NCBI GenBank assembly: GCA_029255685.2
Contig: CM055314.2
Location: 69,452,815 to 69,516,814, forward strand
Reading direction: 5' to 3'
Length of the DNA: 64,000 nt
From: Silene conica
Taxonomy: Eukaryota; Streptophyta; Magnoliopsida; Caryophyllales; Caryophyllaceae
Below the pieces are notes generated by a model, which ran no database searches, was not told the origin of the DNA, and worked only from the letters and a program-made list of their open reading frames with translations. This document shows positions 9,812-21,122 of the stretch, piece after piece (positions within the stretch are counted from its first letter, which is position 1; every line of letters starts with the position of its first letter). Position numbers and translations under genes: made by a program.

Positions 9812-10121
9812 CTCTCAGCCGGTTGGCCACAGGCGGCCGGTCAACCGGCTGAGAGTCCTTTACCCTCAAGCCAACAATCCGCAAAAACAACATAGAAGGT
9901 CTCCCAGCCGGCCGGCCGGCCGCCGGTCCACCGGCTGGGGGCCCTTTTTCCTCCTCTTCTCGCAAAACAACAAATAACAACATAAAGGGCTCCCAGCCGG
10001 CCGGCCGGCTGCCGGTCCACCGGCTGGGGACCCATTCTTGCATTTTTCACAAAAACCAAAATAACGAGAAGAGGGACTCTGAGCCGGCCGACCGGCTGCC
10101 GGTCAGCCTGCCGGCTCAGAG
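9812..10121. repeat. Four GC-rich stem-loops at about 88-bp spacing in element G LTR 1
   Basis: The stem-loops start at 9812, 9901, 9990 and 10077. Arms are CTCTCAGCCGG with CCGGCTGAGAG, CTCCCAGCCGG with CCGGCTGGGGG, CTCCCAGCCGG with CCGGCTGGGGA, and CTCTGAGCCGG with CCGGCTCAGAG. The CCGG cores are shared while the outer arm bases differ in a mostly paired way. Copies start at 14458 in LTR 2 and 19102 in LTR 3. The function is unknown. Confidence 0.82.
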
Positions 10122-11055
10122 CCTCTGCTCGCGCAAATCACTATTTTCGCCAATTCCAAACCTTTCAATACTTTGCTAAACCGACTCAAACATGTTTCTA
10201 AACCACAATATCATACATCCAGCATGTAAACCACATCAAATGAACATATGAACACGGATACAAACAATCATCTCATGGCTTAACACCAAAATCCCAAATT
10301 AAACCGATCTTAACATGTATACACCTAAATCTCATTCTTCATCAAAATCACCAATAAAACTTCATAATATCAGTTTATAACAACATCATAAGAACATTCA
10401 GAACTTAAGGATTAACTAACATTCATCCAAACATAACAAAATCACATAAAGTGCTAATTTAGACAAAAAGGCCGAGTTACTCATAATAGTCACCTTTACT
10501 CCGCGAATGCTCCGGTTTACTCTTCAAGGATCACAAGCTCTTCCTCCGGGTTGTTATTAGCTCCACCTTCAAGCACAAAAACACGGATTAAAGTGATAAT
10601 TTCGTGATTAAGGCAAAACAGCCCCGAAATGAAGTTTCACGAAATTGAAAACGAAAGTGATAGAAAGATCAGAAATGAGGAGAGGAATGCGATGGTGCAA
10701 ACCTTGAGTCAAACCGAGTTGAAACGAGAAAATAGATGATGATTTAGTGAAGATGAAAAGAGTGGAAATGGAGGAAAACAAGTTACTGTTTTATTATTTG
10801 GTGAAGGGTTCAACGTGATAAAGGAGAAGGAGGGTGTCCTTTATGGACTTGAGTCGGGTTTGTAAAATGTAAGGAGCGGACAACTTAAAACGGAACTTAC
10901 CAAATAACTGTGACCTCTTAAATAAACAACTTAGGACGGAACTTTAACGTTATTTCTTAAAATAAAACTTACGGTTATTATTAAATTATTATTAAACTCC
11001 GTAAATAACTTTATTTTATTAAAATATTCCTTTACGAAAAATACGGGCTGTTACA

Positions 11056-11070
11056 ATCACCCCATCTTTC
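11056..11070 (-). promoter_or_regulatory. Element G polypurine tract, copy 1
   Basis: The minus strand reads GAAAGATGGGGTGAT directly before the LTR start TGTAACAGCC at 11055. The second copy is at 15702-15716. Confidence 0.65.
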
Positions 11071-11628
11071 AAAAAGTTTCGTCCTCGAAACTTGAAAGCA
11101 GTAACAAGGACAAGGTTAACAAATCAAAGTTTTCACTTAAACGGTTATTCCAAACTCGGGTTCTTTTCACCAATTTCGAAAACAATTTCTTAAGGCACCG
11201 GTCTTCGTCAATGGACGTTGGGGTTCTCGTTGTACATTCAAGAGCCCGACATTCCAAATCTGAGACAAGTCCCAAAATTAAATATTTAAAATCAAAATTT
11301 AGACTGATCCGGTGTCGGTAAGCATCGTTCAAGTTATCAGACGTCTCCAATAACGAGTTCAATGACGAATCGACGCTGAGATCAATCGAATTGCAAGGCA
11401 AGTAACTCGTTAAAACCAGGTTTCTTGAAAAATTATCACCAAAACCTATCAAAGTTGAAAGATTATCCACTTCTTCTAACCAAAATCCTTTCGAAACATA
11501 CTTATTTTTTTTTTCAAATTTTTCAAAGAGAGCAAAGTTTGTGAAATCTTACAAGTTGCAATTGGCTGAAAGGAAGGTAGCTTGACTAAATTATAGGTGC
11601 ACAGACGGGAATCGGTGCACGGAAGAGA
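11071..11628 (-). other. Element G 3' internal module, copy 1
   Basis: This stretch follows gag and resembles D at about 1218-1510 despite D having no proteins. A minus-strand open frame at 11069-11470 (133 codons; 154 in the second copy at 15715-16179) has no recognisable similarity. Its last codons overlap the TTTCGAGGACGAAAC motif and the PPT. The matching region of D appears to have stops in this frame, so I treat the module as a cis-acting or pol-derived relic rather than a gene. Confidence 0.5.
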
Positions 11629-12762
11629 TTAAGATTTAGAGCAATTGATAAGACTTTGGGGTCTTAGAAGAAGATAGGAGGGAAAGGTCAAAGATGAAGA
11701 CGTACCAGTGATCAACTGAGGGCAAGTCTCTGCAGTAGCTCTGCTCATCACGTACACGGTACCCTTGGTCTTCGGCTTTCGAACAGCACCAGCAGCAGTG
11801 GCAGTCCTCCCAACAACAGTCTTCCTCTCCGGACACTCATAGAAGCGATGTCCAGGCTTCTTACAGGTGTAGCACAAGTAGGGATCACCGTCACAGTTAA
11901 CACCAGGATGAAGGGCCTTGTGACATTTGAAACACTTCAAGGAAGGATCAGGGGCAGGGCGGGGATCCATGGTCTTGGAGGAACCAATCTTTTGGGACTT
12001 TTCAAGTTGAACTTCAGGAGAATCAGGTGAAGGATCAAGGGGTCTCTTCCCAAGAGAGCGAGCCTGAGGGGAACTGAGAGCAGAATAAGCTTTAGTCTCA
12101 GCATCTATGGCCTTAATTGAATTCTCGGCCCAAATAGCATCATCGTACACCTCTACGAAAGAAGTAGAATCTCTGCGAATCATACTCTCGATGCGGGCAC
12201 CTAACTTTCCTTTGTAGAAGTAGACTCTCTCGGATTCATCCCTTACGAACCGAGAAGCAAAGTGAGCCAACTGATTAAACTTGTCCGTGAACTCCTGCAC
12301 TGTCATATCTCCTTGCTTGAAATCCATGAATTCTTTGAGTCGCTGTGATCTGAGCTCTTTAGGATAAAACCTTGTCTCGAGCTTATCCTTAAAAGCCTCC
12401 CAATCGAACAGAGGATCAAGAGTGAAAGTAGGTCCAGTCAATGCCCACCACCTATCGGCCTCAAGGGTCAGAAAGTGAGTGGCTAGCCGCACTCTATCCT
12501 CTCTACCCACCGCATACAGGGTGAAGCTCTTTTCCATCTCCCTGAACCACTCGGTAAGAGCTACCGGATCAACCTCACCACCATAAGTCTTCACGTGGCT
12601 ACGGGACATCTGCGAAGCTATCCATGAGAAACTACCAGGACGATTAGCCTCGTTGCCTGGCGGAGGAGGAGGTGGAACATTCCCTGCTTGCTGTCTCTGA
12701 GTCTCAAGCAAATGCTGAATTGCTTGCAGCACAATGTTATCAGCAGTCCTAGGTCTCACCAT
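11629..12762 (-). CDS. gag: Element G Gag protein, copy 1 (capsid and nucleocapsid)
   Basis: The frame has 377 codons and starts at an ATG. Residues about 45-220 form a Ty3/gypsy gag domain, recognisable by VALTEWFREMEKSF, LEADRWWALTG and WEAFKDKLETRFYP. Two CCHC zinc knuckles follow, at about 277-290 and 297-310 (CFKC..H..C and CYTC..H..C), for RNA binding. After KGTVYVMSRATAE the frame runs a further 35 or so residues to a stop, near where protease would begin in complete elements. The protein would form virus-like particles in the cytoplasm. The identical predicted protein at 16273-17406 shows both copies are intact. Expression is unproven. Confidence 0.9.
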   Translation of the reverse strand: MVRPRTADNIVLQAIQHLLETQRQQAGNVPPPPPPGNEANRPGSFSWIASQMSRSHVKTYGGEVDPVALTEWFREMEKSFTLYAVGREDRVRLATHFLTLEADRWWALTGPTFTLDPLFDWEAFKDKLETRFYPKELRSQRLKEFMDFKQGDMTVQEFTDKFNQLAHFASRFVRDESERVYFYKGKLGARIESMIRRDSTSFVEVYDDAIWAENSIKAIDAETKAYSALSSPQARSLGKRPLDPSPDSPEVQLEKSQKIGSSKTMDPRPAPDPSLKCFKCHKALHPGVNCDGDPYLCYTCKKPGHRFYECPERKTVVGRTATAAGAVRKPKTKGTVYVMSRATAETCPQLITGTSSSLTFPSYLLLRPQSLINCSKS

Positions 12763-12914
12763 CCTTCAAAAGAGAAAACAGTGTTACCTTAACAATTAGC
12801 AAGTACAAACAGTCTACCACTTGTCCTTAAGTCTACCCTAATCTCTCATTCATTATTTGATGTTATAGGTCAAGTTAAGTTTGGGGATTACATGAGTGCG
12901 TCGGGAGCAATAAT

Positions 12915-12926
12915 GCTCTGATACCA
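12915..12926 (-). promoter_or_regulatory. Element G primer-binding site, copy 1 (initiator Met tRNA)
   Basis: The minus strand reads TGGTATCAGAGC two bases after the LTR end TTTTACA. This matches the 3' end of plant initiator Met tRNA, used to prime minus-strand DNA synthesis. Confidence 0.85.
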
Positions 12927-12928
12927 AC

Positions 12929-15701
12929 TGTAAAACCCCTCGCAAAAGCGGAAATATAAACACACAAAAGTACCAAAATTGCAGCGGAATTAAAACTTTT
13001 TAACATAAATAAACATGCGAGGTGTTTTAAACAAACTAACATGCGGAAGATAAAACATAAATAAGTATATAAGTACTATACAAAAGCAGCCCGGGATAGC
13101 ATATCCCTACAGGCACCAAGGTATGGAAAACATAAAACTAAGGTCTAGCTAACGAATGGGTAAAATCATCGATGAAGGATCATCGCTCGCTAGCCTCAAC
13201 GTAACGCCCTTGCAGAACAGCATCAAGTACCTACACACATACAACATGTGCGCCACAGTCAGTGGGGAGTGACTAGAGCTCTCATAGCCACCTATTGTCA
13301 TACAACACAGAACATGTAAACAAGTATCATACTCCAACATAAACAATCATGTGAAGCATTTATATACATCAACATCTCGATCTCTTAACAACATGCCAAT
13401 ACTATGCAAGGCTCTCAACCAACTTCGGAAACTATTTGGAAGGAGAGCCGGTTTCCCTTCCGGTTACCCGTCCGGGGGGTCTTTCAATCCAAACCATTTA
13501 CGAAACTGATTAAAGAGTCATCCAATGCCTTGGATGAACAATACTATAAGCAAGGTACTAAACTCATCAATATCAACATACATATCTGACACTGTACCAA
13601 CTCTAGGCAAGCAGATAACAACAGCAAGTATATAACACTGTACCCTTCCTAGGCAAGTATATACCATATCAGCAATTAGTATCCATGTGCACCAATACAC
13701 CTTATAAAAACAAAGGCAAACAAAAGCTGTGACCTAATCCTAATCACAGTTTCACAACAATACACCTCAAATACAAAGGCAAACAAGACTGTAACCTAAT
13801 CCAAATTACAGTCCTAACACAACATACCTCATAATCCAAAGGCAACACAGAACTGTAACCTAATCCAAATTACAGTCCTAACACAACATACCTCATAATC
13901 CAAAGGCAACACAGAACTGTAACCTAATCCAAATTACAGTCCTAACACAACATACCTCATAATCCAAAGGCAACACAGAACTGTAACCTAATCCAAATTA
14001 CAGTCCTAACACAACATACCTCATAATCCAAAGGCAACACAGAACTGTAACCTAATCCAAATTACAGTCCTAACACAACATACCTCATAATCCAAAGGCA
14101 ACACAGAACCGTAACCTAATCCAAATTACAGTCCTAACACATCATAACAAAGCTATGACCTAATCCAAATCATAGTCCTACACCTTCAATACTGAACATG
14201 CTCAATTCATTACTAACTATGCAACGACGTATACTTAAACCAACACTTAATTGACCCCGGGAACTAAGATGAGGGAGAGCCGGTTTCCCTTTCGGTTGCC
14301 CAACCGGGGGGTCTCTATCCTCACTCTATTCCCGAACCCAATATAGTGCCGCCCGAACCTCGGGGACTTCAAACAAGCAGACGAAGCATACGCAAAAGGA
14401 ATCAATACAATCCGACTTGAAAATCAAAAGATATGAAGCAAATACCACAATCAGGGGCTCTCAGCCGGTTGGCCACAGGCGGCCGGTCAACCGGCTGAGA
14501 GTCCTTTACCCTCAAGCCAACAATCCGCAAAAACAACATAGAAGGTCTCCCAGCCGGCCGGCCGGCCGCCGGTCCACCGGCTGGGGGCCCTTTTTCCTCC
14601 TCTTCTCGCAAAACAACAAATAACAACATAAAGGGCTCCCAGCCGGCCGGCCGGCTGCCGGTCCACCGGCTGGGGACCCATTCTTGCATTTTTCACAAAA
14701 ACCAAAATAACGAGAAGAGGGACTCTGAGCCGGCCGACCGGCTGCCGGTCAGCCTGCCGGCTCAGAGCCTCTGCTCGCGCAAATCACTATTTTCGCCAAT
14801 TCCAAACCTTTCAATACTTTGCTAAACCGACTCAAACATGTTTCTAAACCACAATATCATACATCCAGCATGTAAACCACATCAAATGAACATATGAACA
14901 CGGATACAAACAATCATCTCATGGCTTAACACCAAAATCCCAAATTAAACCGATCTTAACATGTATACACCTAAATCTCATTCTTCATCAAAATCACCAA
15001 TAAAACTTCATAATATCAGTTTATAACAACATCATAAGAACATTCAGAACTTAAGGATTAACTAACATTCATCCAAACATAACAAAATCACATAAAGTGC
15101 TAATTTAGACAAAAAGGCCGAGTTACTCATAATAGTCACCTTTACTCCGCGAATGCTCCGGTTTACTCTTCAAGGATCACAAGCTCTTCCTCCGGGTTGT
15201 TATTAGCTCCACCTTCAAGCACAAAAACACGGATTAAAGTGATAATTTCGTGATTAAGGCAAAACAGCCCCGAAATGAAGTTTCACGAAATTGAAAACGA
15301 AAGTGATAGAAAGATCAGAAATGAGGAGAGGAATGCGATGGTGCAAACCTTGAGTCAAACCGAGTTGAAACGAGAAAATAGATGATGATTTAGTGAAGAT
15401 GAAAAGAGTGGAAATGGAGGAAAACAAGTTACTGTTTTATTATTTGGTGAAGGGTTCAACGTGATAAAGGAGAAGGAGGGTGTCCTTTATGGACTTGAGT
15501 CGGGTTTGTAAAATGTAAGGAGCGGACAACTTAAAACGGAACTTACCAAATAACTGTGACCTCTTAAATAAACAACTTAGGACGGAACTTTAACGTTATT
15601 TCTTAAAATAAAACTTAGGGTTATTATTAAATTATTATTAAACTCCGTAAATAACTTTATTTTATTAAAATATTCCTTTACGAAAAATACGGGCTGTTAC
15701 A
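12929..15701 (-). repeat. Element G LTR 2 (middle LTR of array)
   Basis: A 2773-bp LTR with PBS on one side and PPT on the other, so it serves both units of the array. At the sites I compared it matches LTR 3 rather than LTR 1, except one base near 14980 where LTR 3 alone has T. No CTAAC duplication flanks it, so it did not arise by separate insertion. Confidence 0.92.
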
Positions 15702-15716
15702 ATCACCCCATCTTTC
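15702..15716 (-). promoter_or_regulatory. Element G polypurine tract, copy 2
   Basis: Same sequence and position relative to the LTR as at 11056-11070. The module behind it (15717-16272) matches 11071-11628 apart from a T run shorter by two bases near 16150. Confidence 0.65.
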
Positions 15717-16272
15717 AAAAAGTTTCGTCCTCGAAACTTGAAAGCAGTAACAAGGACAAGGTTAACAAATCAAAGTTTTCACTTAAACGGTTATTCCAAA
15801 CTCGGGTTCTTTTCACCAATTTCGAAAACAATTTCTTAAGGCACCGGTCTTCGTCAATGGACGTTGGGGTTCTCGTTGTACATTCAAGAGCCCGACATTC
15901 CAAATCTGAGACAAGTCCCAAAATTAAATATTTAAAATCAAAATTTAGACTGATCCGGTGTCGGTAAGCATCGTTCAAGTTATCAGACGTCTCCAATAAC
16001 GAGTTCAATGACGAATCGACGCTGAGATCAATCGAATTGCAAGGCAAGTAACTCGTTAAAACCAGGTTTCTTGAAAAATTATCACCAAAACCTATCAAAG
16101 TTGAAAGATTATCCACTTCTTCTAACCAAAATCCTTTCGAAACATACTTATTTTTTTTCAAATTTTTCAAAGAGAGCAAAGTTTGTGAAATCTTACAAGT
16201 TGCAATTGGCTGAAAGGAAGGTAGCTTGACTAAATTATAGGTGCACAGACGGGAATCGGTGCACGGAAGAGA

Positions 16273-17406
16273 TTAAGATTTAGAGCAATTGATAAGACTT
16301 TGGGGTCTTAGAAGAAGATAGGAGGGAAAGGTCAAAGATGAAGACGTACCAGTGATCAACTGAGGGCAAGTCTCTGCAGTAGCTCTGCTCATCACGTACA
16401 CGGTACCCTTGGTCTTCGGCTTTCGAACAGCACCAGCAGCAGTGGCAGTCCTCCCAACAACAGTCTTCCTCTCCGGACACTCATAGAAGCGATGTCCAGG
16501 CTTCTTACAGGTGTAGCACAAGTAGGGATCACCGTCACAGTTAACACCAGGATGAAGGGCCTTGTGACATTTGAAACACTTCAAGGAAGGATCAGGGGCA
16601 GGGCGGGGATCCATGGTCTTGGAGGAACCAATCTTTTGGGACTTTTCAAGTTGAACTTCAGGAGAATCAGGTGAAGGATCAAGGGGTCTCTTCCCAAGAG
16701 AGCGAGCCTGAGGGGAACTGAGAGCAGAATAAGCTTTAGTCTCAGCATCTATGGCCTTAATTGAATTCTCGGCCCAAATAGCATCATCGTACACCTCTAC
16801 GAAAGAAGTAGAATCTCTGCGAATCATACTCTCGATGCGGGCACCTAACTTTCCTTTGTAGAAGTAGACTCTCTCGGATTCATCCCTTACGAACCGAGAA
16901 GCAAAGTGAGCCAACTGATTAAACTTGTCCGTGAACTCCTGCACTGTCATATCTCCTTGCTTGAAATCCATGAATTCTTTGAGTCGCTGTGATCTGAGCT
17001 CTTTAGGATAAAACCTTGTCTCGAGCTTATCCTTAAAAGCCTCCCAATCGAACAGAGGATCAAGAGTGAAAGTAGGTCCAGTCAATGCCCACCACCTATC
17101 GGCCTCAAGGGTCAGAAAGTGAGTGGCTAGCCGCACTCTATCCTCTCTACCCACCGCATACAGGGTGAAGCTCTTTTCCATCTCCCTGAACCACTCGGTA
17201 AGAGCTACCGGATCAACCTCACCACCATAAGTCTTCACGTGGCTACGGGACATCTGCGAAGCTATCCATGAGAAACTACCAGGACGATTAGCCTCGTTGC
17301 CTGGCGGAGGAGGAGGTGGAACATTCCCTGCTTGCTGTCTCTGAGTCTCAAGCAAATGCTGAATTGCTTGCAGCACAATGTTATCAGCAGTCCTAGGTCT
17401 CACCAT
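16273..17406 (-). CDS. gag: Element G Gag protein, copy 2
   Basis: A 377-residue protein identical to the translation of 11629-12762, with the same gag domain and two CCHC knuckles. It lies between LTR 2 and LTR 3 with a PBS at 17559-17570. On the minus strand this unit is nearest the 5' LTR (LTR 3), so transcription from LTR 3 would reach it first. Intact coding in both copies suggests the array is recent. Confidence 0.9.
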   Translation of the reverse strand: MVRPRTADNIVLQAIQHLLETQRQQAGNVPPPPPPGNEANRPGSFSWIASQMSRSHVKTYGGEVDPVALTEWFREMEKSFTLYAVGREDRVRLATHFLTLEADRWWALTGPTFTLDPLFDWEAFKDKLETRFYPKELRSQRLKEFMDFKQGDMTVQEFTDKFNQLAHFASRFVRDESERVYFYKGKLGARIESMIRRDSTSFVEVYDDAIWAENSIKAIDAETKAYSALSSPQARSLGKRPLDPSPDSPEVQLEKSQKIGSSKTMDPRPAPDPSLKCFKCHKALHPGVNCDGDPYLCYTCKKPGHRFYECPERKTVVGRTATAAGAVRKPKTKGTVYVMSRATAETCPQLITGTSSSLTFPSYLLLRPQSLINCSKS

Positions 17407-17558
17407 CCTTCAAAAGAGAAAACAGTGTTACCTTAACAATTAGCAAGTACAAACAGTCTACCACTTGTCCTTAAGTCTACCCAAATCTCTCATTCATTAT
17501 TTGATGTTATAGGTCAAGTTAAGTTTGGGGATTACATGAGTGCGTCGGGAGCAATAAT

Positions 17559-17570
17559 GCTCTGATACCA
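17559..17570 (-). promoter_or_regulatory. Element G primer-binding site, copy 2 (initiator Met tRNA)
   Basis: TGGTATCAGAGC on the minus strand, two bases from LTR 3, identical in context to the copy at 12915-12926. Confidence 0.85.
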
Positions 17571-17572
17571 AC

Positions 17573-20345
17573 TGTAAAACCCCTCGCAAAAGCGGAAATA
17601 TAAACACACAAAAGTACCAAAATTGCAGCGGAATTAAAACTTTTTAACATAAATAAACATGCGAGGTGTTTTAAACAAACTAACATGCGGAAGATAAAAC
17701 ATAAATAAGTATATAAGTACTATACAAAAGCAGCCCGGGATAGCATATCCCTACAGGCACCAAGGTATGGAAAACATAAAACTAAGGTCTAGCTAACGAA
17801 TGGGTAAAATCATCGATGAAGGATCATCGCTCGCTAGCCTCAACGTAACGCCCTTGCAGAACAGCATCAAGTACCTACACACATACAACATGTGCGCCAC
17901 AGTCAGTGGGGAGTGACTAGAGCTCTCATAGCCACCTATTGTCATACAACACAGAACATGTAAACAAGTATCATACTCCAACATAAACAATCATGTGAAG
18001 CATTTATATACATCAACATCTCGATCTCTTAACAACATGCCAATACTATGCAAGGCTCTCAACCAACTTCGGAAACTATTTGGAAGGAGAGCCGGTTTCC
18101 CTTCCGGTTACCCGTCCGGGGGGTCTTTCAATCCAAACCATTTACGAAACTGATTAAAGAGTCATCCAATGCCTTGGATGAACAATACTATAAGCAAGGT
18201 ACTAAACTCATCAATATCAACATACATATCTGACACTGTACCAACTCTAGGCAAGCAGATAACAACAGCAAGTATATAACACTGTACCCTTCCTAGGCAA
18301 GTATATACCATATCAGCAATTAGTATCCATGTGCACCAATACACCTTATAAAAACAAAGGCAAACAAAAGCTGTGACCTAATCCTAATCACAGTTTCACA
18401 ACAATACACCTCAAATACAAAGGCAAACAAGACTGTAACCTAATCCAAATTACAGTCCTAACACAACATACCTCATAATCCAAAGGCAACACAGAACTGT
18501 AACCTAATCCAAATTACAGTCCTAACACAACATACCTCATAATCCAAAGGCAACACAGAACTGTAACCTAATCCAAATTACAGTCCTAACACAACATACC
18601 TCATAATCCAAAGGCAACACAGAACTGTAACCTAATCCAAATTACAGTCCTAACACAACATACCTCATAATCCAAAGGCAACACAGAACTGTAACCTAAT
18701 CCAAATTACAGTCCTAACACAACATACCTCATAATCCAAAGGCAACACAGAACCGTAACCTAATCCAAATTACAGTCCTAACACATCATAACAAAGCTAT
18801 GACCTAATCCAAATCATAGTCCTACACCTTCAATACTGAACATGCTCAATTCATTACTAACTATGCAACGACGTATACTTAAACCAACACTTAATTGACC
18901 CCGGGAACTAAGATGAGGGAGAGCCGGTTTCCCTTTCGGTTGCCCAACCGGGGGGTCTCTATCCTCACTCTATTCCCGAACCCAATATAGTGCCGCCCGA
19001 ACCTCGGGGACTTCAAACAAGCAGACGAAGCATACGCAAAAGGAATCAATACAATCCGACTTGAAAATCAAAAGATATGAAGCAAATACCACAATCAGGG
19101 GCTCTCAGCCGGTTGGCCACAGGCGGCCGGTCAACCGGCTGAGAGTCCTTTACCCTCAAGCCAACAATCCGCAAAAACAACATAGAAGGTCTCCCAGCCG
19201 GCCGGCCGGCCGCCGGTCCACCGGCTGGGGGCCCTTTTTCCTCCTCTTCTCGCAAAACAACAAATAACAACATAAAGGGCTCCCAGCCGGCCGGCCGGCT
19301 GCCGGTCCACCGGCTGGGGACCCATTCTTGCATTTTTCACAAAAACCAAAATAACGAGAAGAGGGACTCTGAGCCGGCCGACCGGCTGCCGGTCAGCCTG
19401 CCGGCTCAGAGCCTCTGCTCGCGCAAATCACTATTTTCGCCAATTCCAAACCTTTCAATACTTTGCTAAACCGACTCAAACATGTTTCTAAACCACAATA
19501 TCATACATCCAGCATGTAAACCACATCAAATGAACATATGAACACGGATACAAACAATCATCTCATGGCTTAACACCAAAATCCCAAATTAAACCGATCT
19601 TAACATGTATACACCTAAATCTCATTTTTCATCAAAATCACCAATAAAACTTCATAATATCAGTTTATAACAACATCATAAGAACATTCAGAACTTAAGG
19701 ATTAACTAACATTCATCCAAACATAACAAAATCACATAAAGTGCTAATTTAGACAAAAAGGCCGAGTTACTCATAATAGTCACCTTTACTCCGCGAATGC
19801 TCCGGTTTACTCTTCAAGGATCACAAGCTCTTCCTCCGGGTTGTTATTAGCTCCACCTTCAAGCACAAAAACACGGATTAAAGTGATAATTTCGTGATTA
19901 AGGCAAAACAGCCCCGAAATGAAGTTTCACGAAATTGAAAACGAAAGTGATAGAAAGATCAGAAATGAGGAGAGGAATGCGATGGTGCAAACCTTGAGTC
20001 AAACCGAGTTGAAACGAGAAAATAGATGATGATTTAGTGAAGATGAAAAGAGTGGAAATGGAGGAAAACAAGTTACTGTTTTATTATTTGGTGAAGGGTT
20101 CAACGTGATAAAGGAGAAGGAGGGTGTCCTTTATGGACTTGAGTCGGGTTTGTAAAATGTAAGGAGCGGACAACTTAAAACGGAACTTACCAAATAACTG
20201 TGACCTCTTAAATAAACAACTTAGGACGGAACTTTAACGTTATTTCTTAAAATAAAACTTAGGGTTATTATTAAATTATTATTAAACTCCGTAAATAACT
20301 TTATTTTATTAAAATATTCCTTTACGAAAAATACGGGCTGTTACA
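17573..20345 (-). repeat. Element G LTR 3 (5' end of array on the minus strand)
   Basis: A 2773-bp LTR carrying the third set of 64-bp repeats (about 18345-18820) and GC-rich stem-loops (from 19102). It ends TTACA at 20345 and is followed by CTAAC at 20346-20350, the right copy of the target duplication. Confidence 0.92.
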
Positions 20346-20350
20346 CTAAC
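20346..20350. repeat. Target site duplication of element G array (right copy, CTAAC)
   Basis: Matches 8278-8282 on the far side of the three-LTR array, inside element F. Confidence 0.88.
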
Positions 20351-21087
20351 TCTAAGTAGGTCCATGCCATGTCTCTCTCCATGCCCAAGCTCCTGGTCCA
20401 TCTGTCACTGACCTGTAAAATCTAATCCCCATTCCGGATCATCGTAGGTGTACACGAATACACAGGGTCAACCGCGAGGTTGAGTAGAAAGATAAATAAG
20501 ACAACAAAATATAATATACTCCGCACCGATCCAACGCCAAATAAACTCCGCACCGATCCAACACCAAATAAACTCCGCACCGATCCAACACCAAATAAAC
20601 TCCGCACCGATCACAAGACCCAATATACTCCACACCATATCACAGACCCTTTATCTCCGCACCAAACACAGACCCTTTATCTCCGCACCAATCACAGACC
20701 CTTTATATTCACATCGTATTATATCACATAATAAAATAGATAACACTATATACGATCACATGGTATTATATCAAAAACATGCTTAAAACAAATAAGAACA
20801 GTTTACACATCGTCATATACCAGTATCTCCCCTACCTCAGAACTGCAGAAGGCAAAGTCAAGTGGCCAGCTGCCACTAGAAGTGTTCCACGCGGAAACCT
20901 CCACCAAAACATTTAGTATGTAGTGAATTAAATTCCTTCTAAACTCTTCCGTCACACTTATACTAACCATATTAGGTAACTTCCTAAAAGCGGAAAGTTT
21001 CCTAAAGTGGAAACTTTCCCAAGAAAGAAACCTTCCTATAAAGGAAGCTCTGAAGTAAGATTCCCGACTCCAACACTATACTAACAC

Positions 21088-21122
<35 letters not shown>

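Larger units (their letters stand above)
8283..11055 (-). repeat. Element G LTR 1 (3' end of array on the minus strand)
   Basis: A 2773-bp LTR; the minus strand starts TGTAACAGCCCG and ends GGGGTTTTACA. It holds 64-bp tandem repeats (about 9055-9530) and an array of four GC-rich stem-loops (9812-10121). It differs from the other two LTRs at, for example, about 8526, 9657, 9707 and 10968, where LTRs 2 and 3 agree with each other. Small frames inside, such as 9756-10043 and 9841-10059, are translations of the GC-rich repeats. Confidence 0.92.
8283..20345 (-). mobile_element. Element G: tandem array LTR-gag-LTR-gag-LTR of a gag-only Ty3/gypsy-like element
   Basis: Three LTRs of exactly 2773 bp (8283-11055, 12929-15701, 17573-20345) separate two internal regions of 1873 and 1871 bp. 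Each internal region has a Met-tRNA PBS, one intact gag and a PPT, but no protease, RT or integrase. The copies are nearly identical; I noticed only a handful of substitutions and a two-base T-run difference. A single CTAAC duplication flanks the whole array. This matches gag-only terminal-repeat elements of the TR-GAG type, which need enzymes in trans. The extra unit most likely arose by unequal recombination between LTRs after insertion, or by joining before integration. Confidence 0.92.

Noticed and set aside
9756-10059. Overlapping 72- and 95-codon frames repeated in three LTRs
   Set aside because: They arise from the GC-rich hairpin repeats. Their repetition reflects LTR duplication, not genes.
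11069-11470. 133-codon frame in element G 3' module
   Set aside because: Second copy has a different length through a T-run change, and the matching D sequence appears to carry stops in this frame. Kept only as part of a module.
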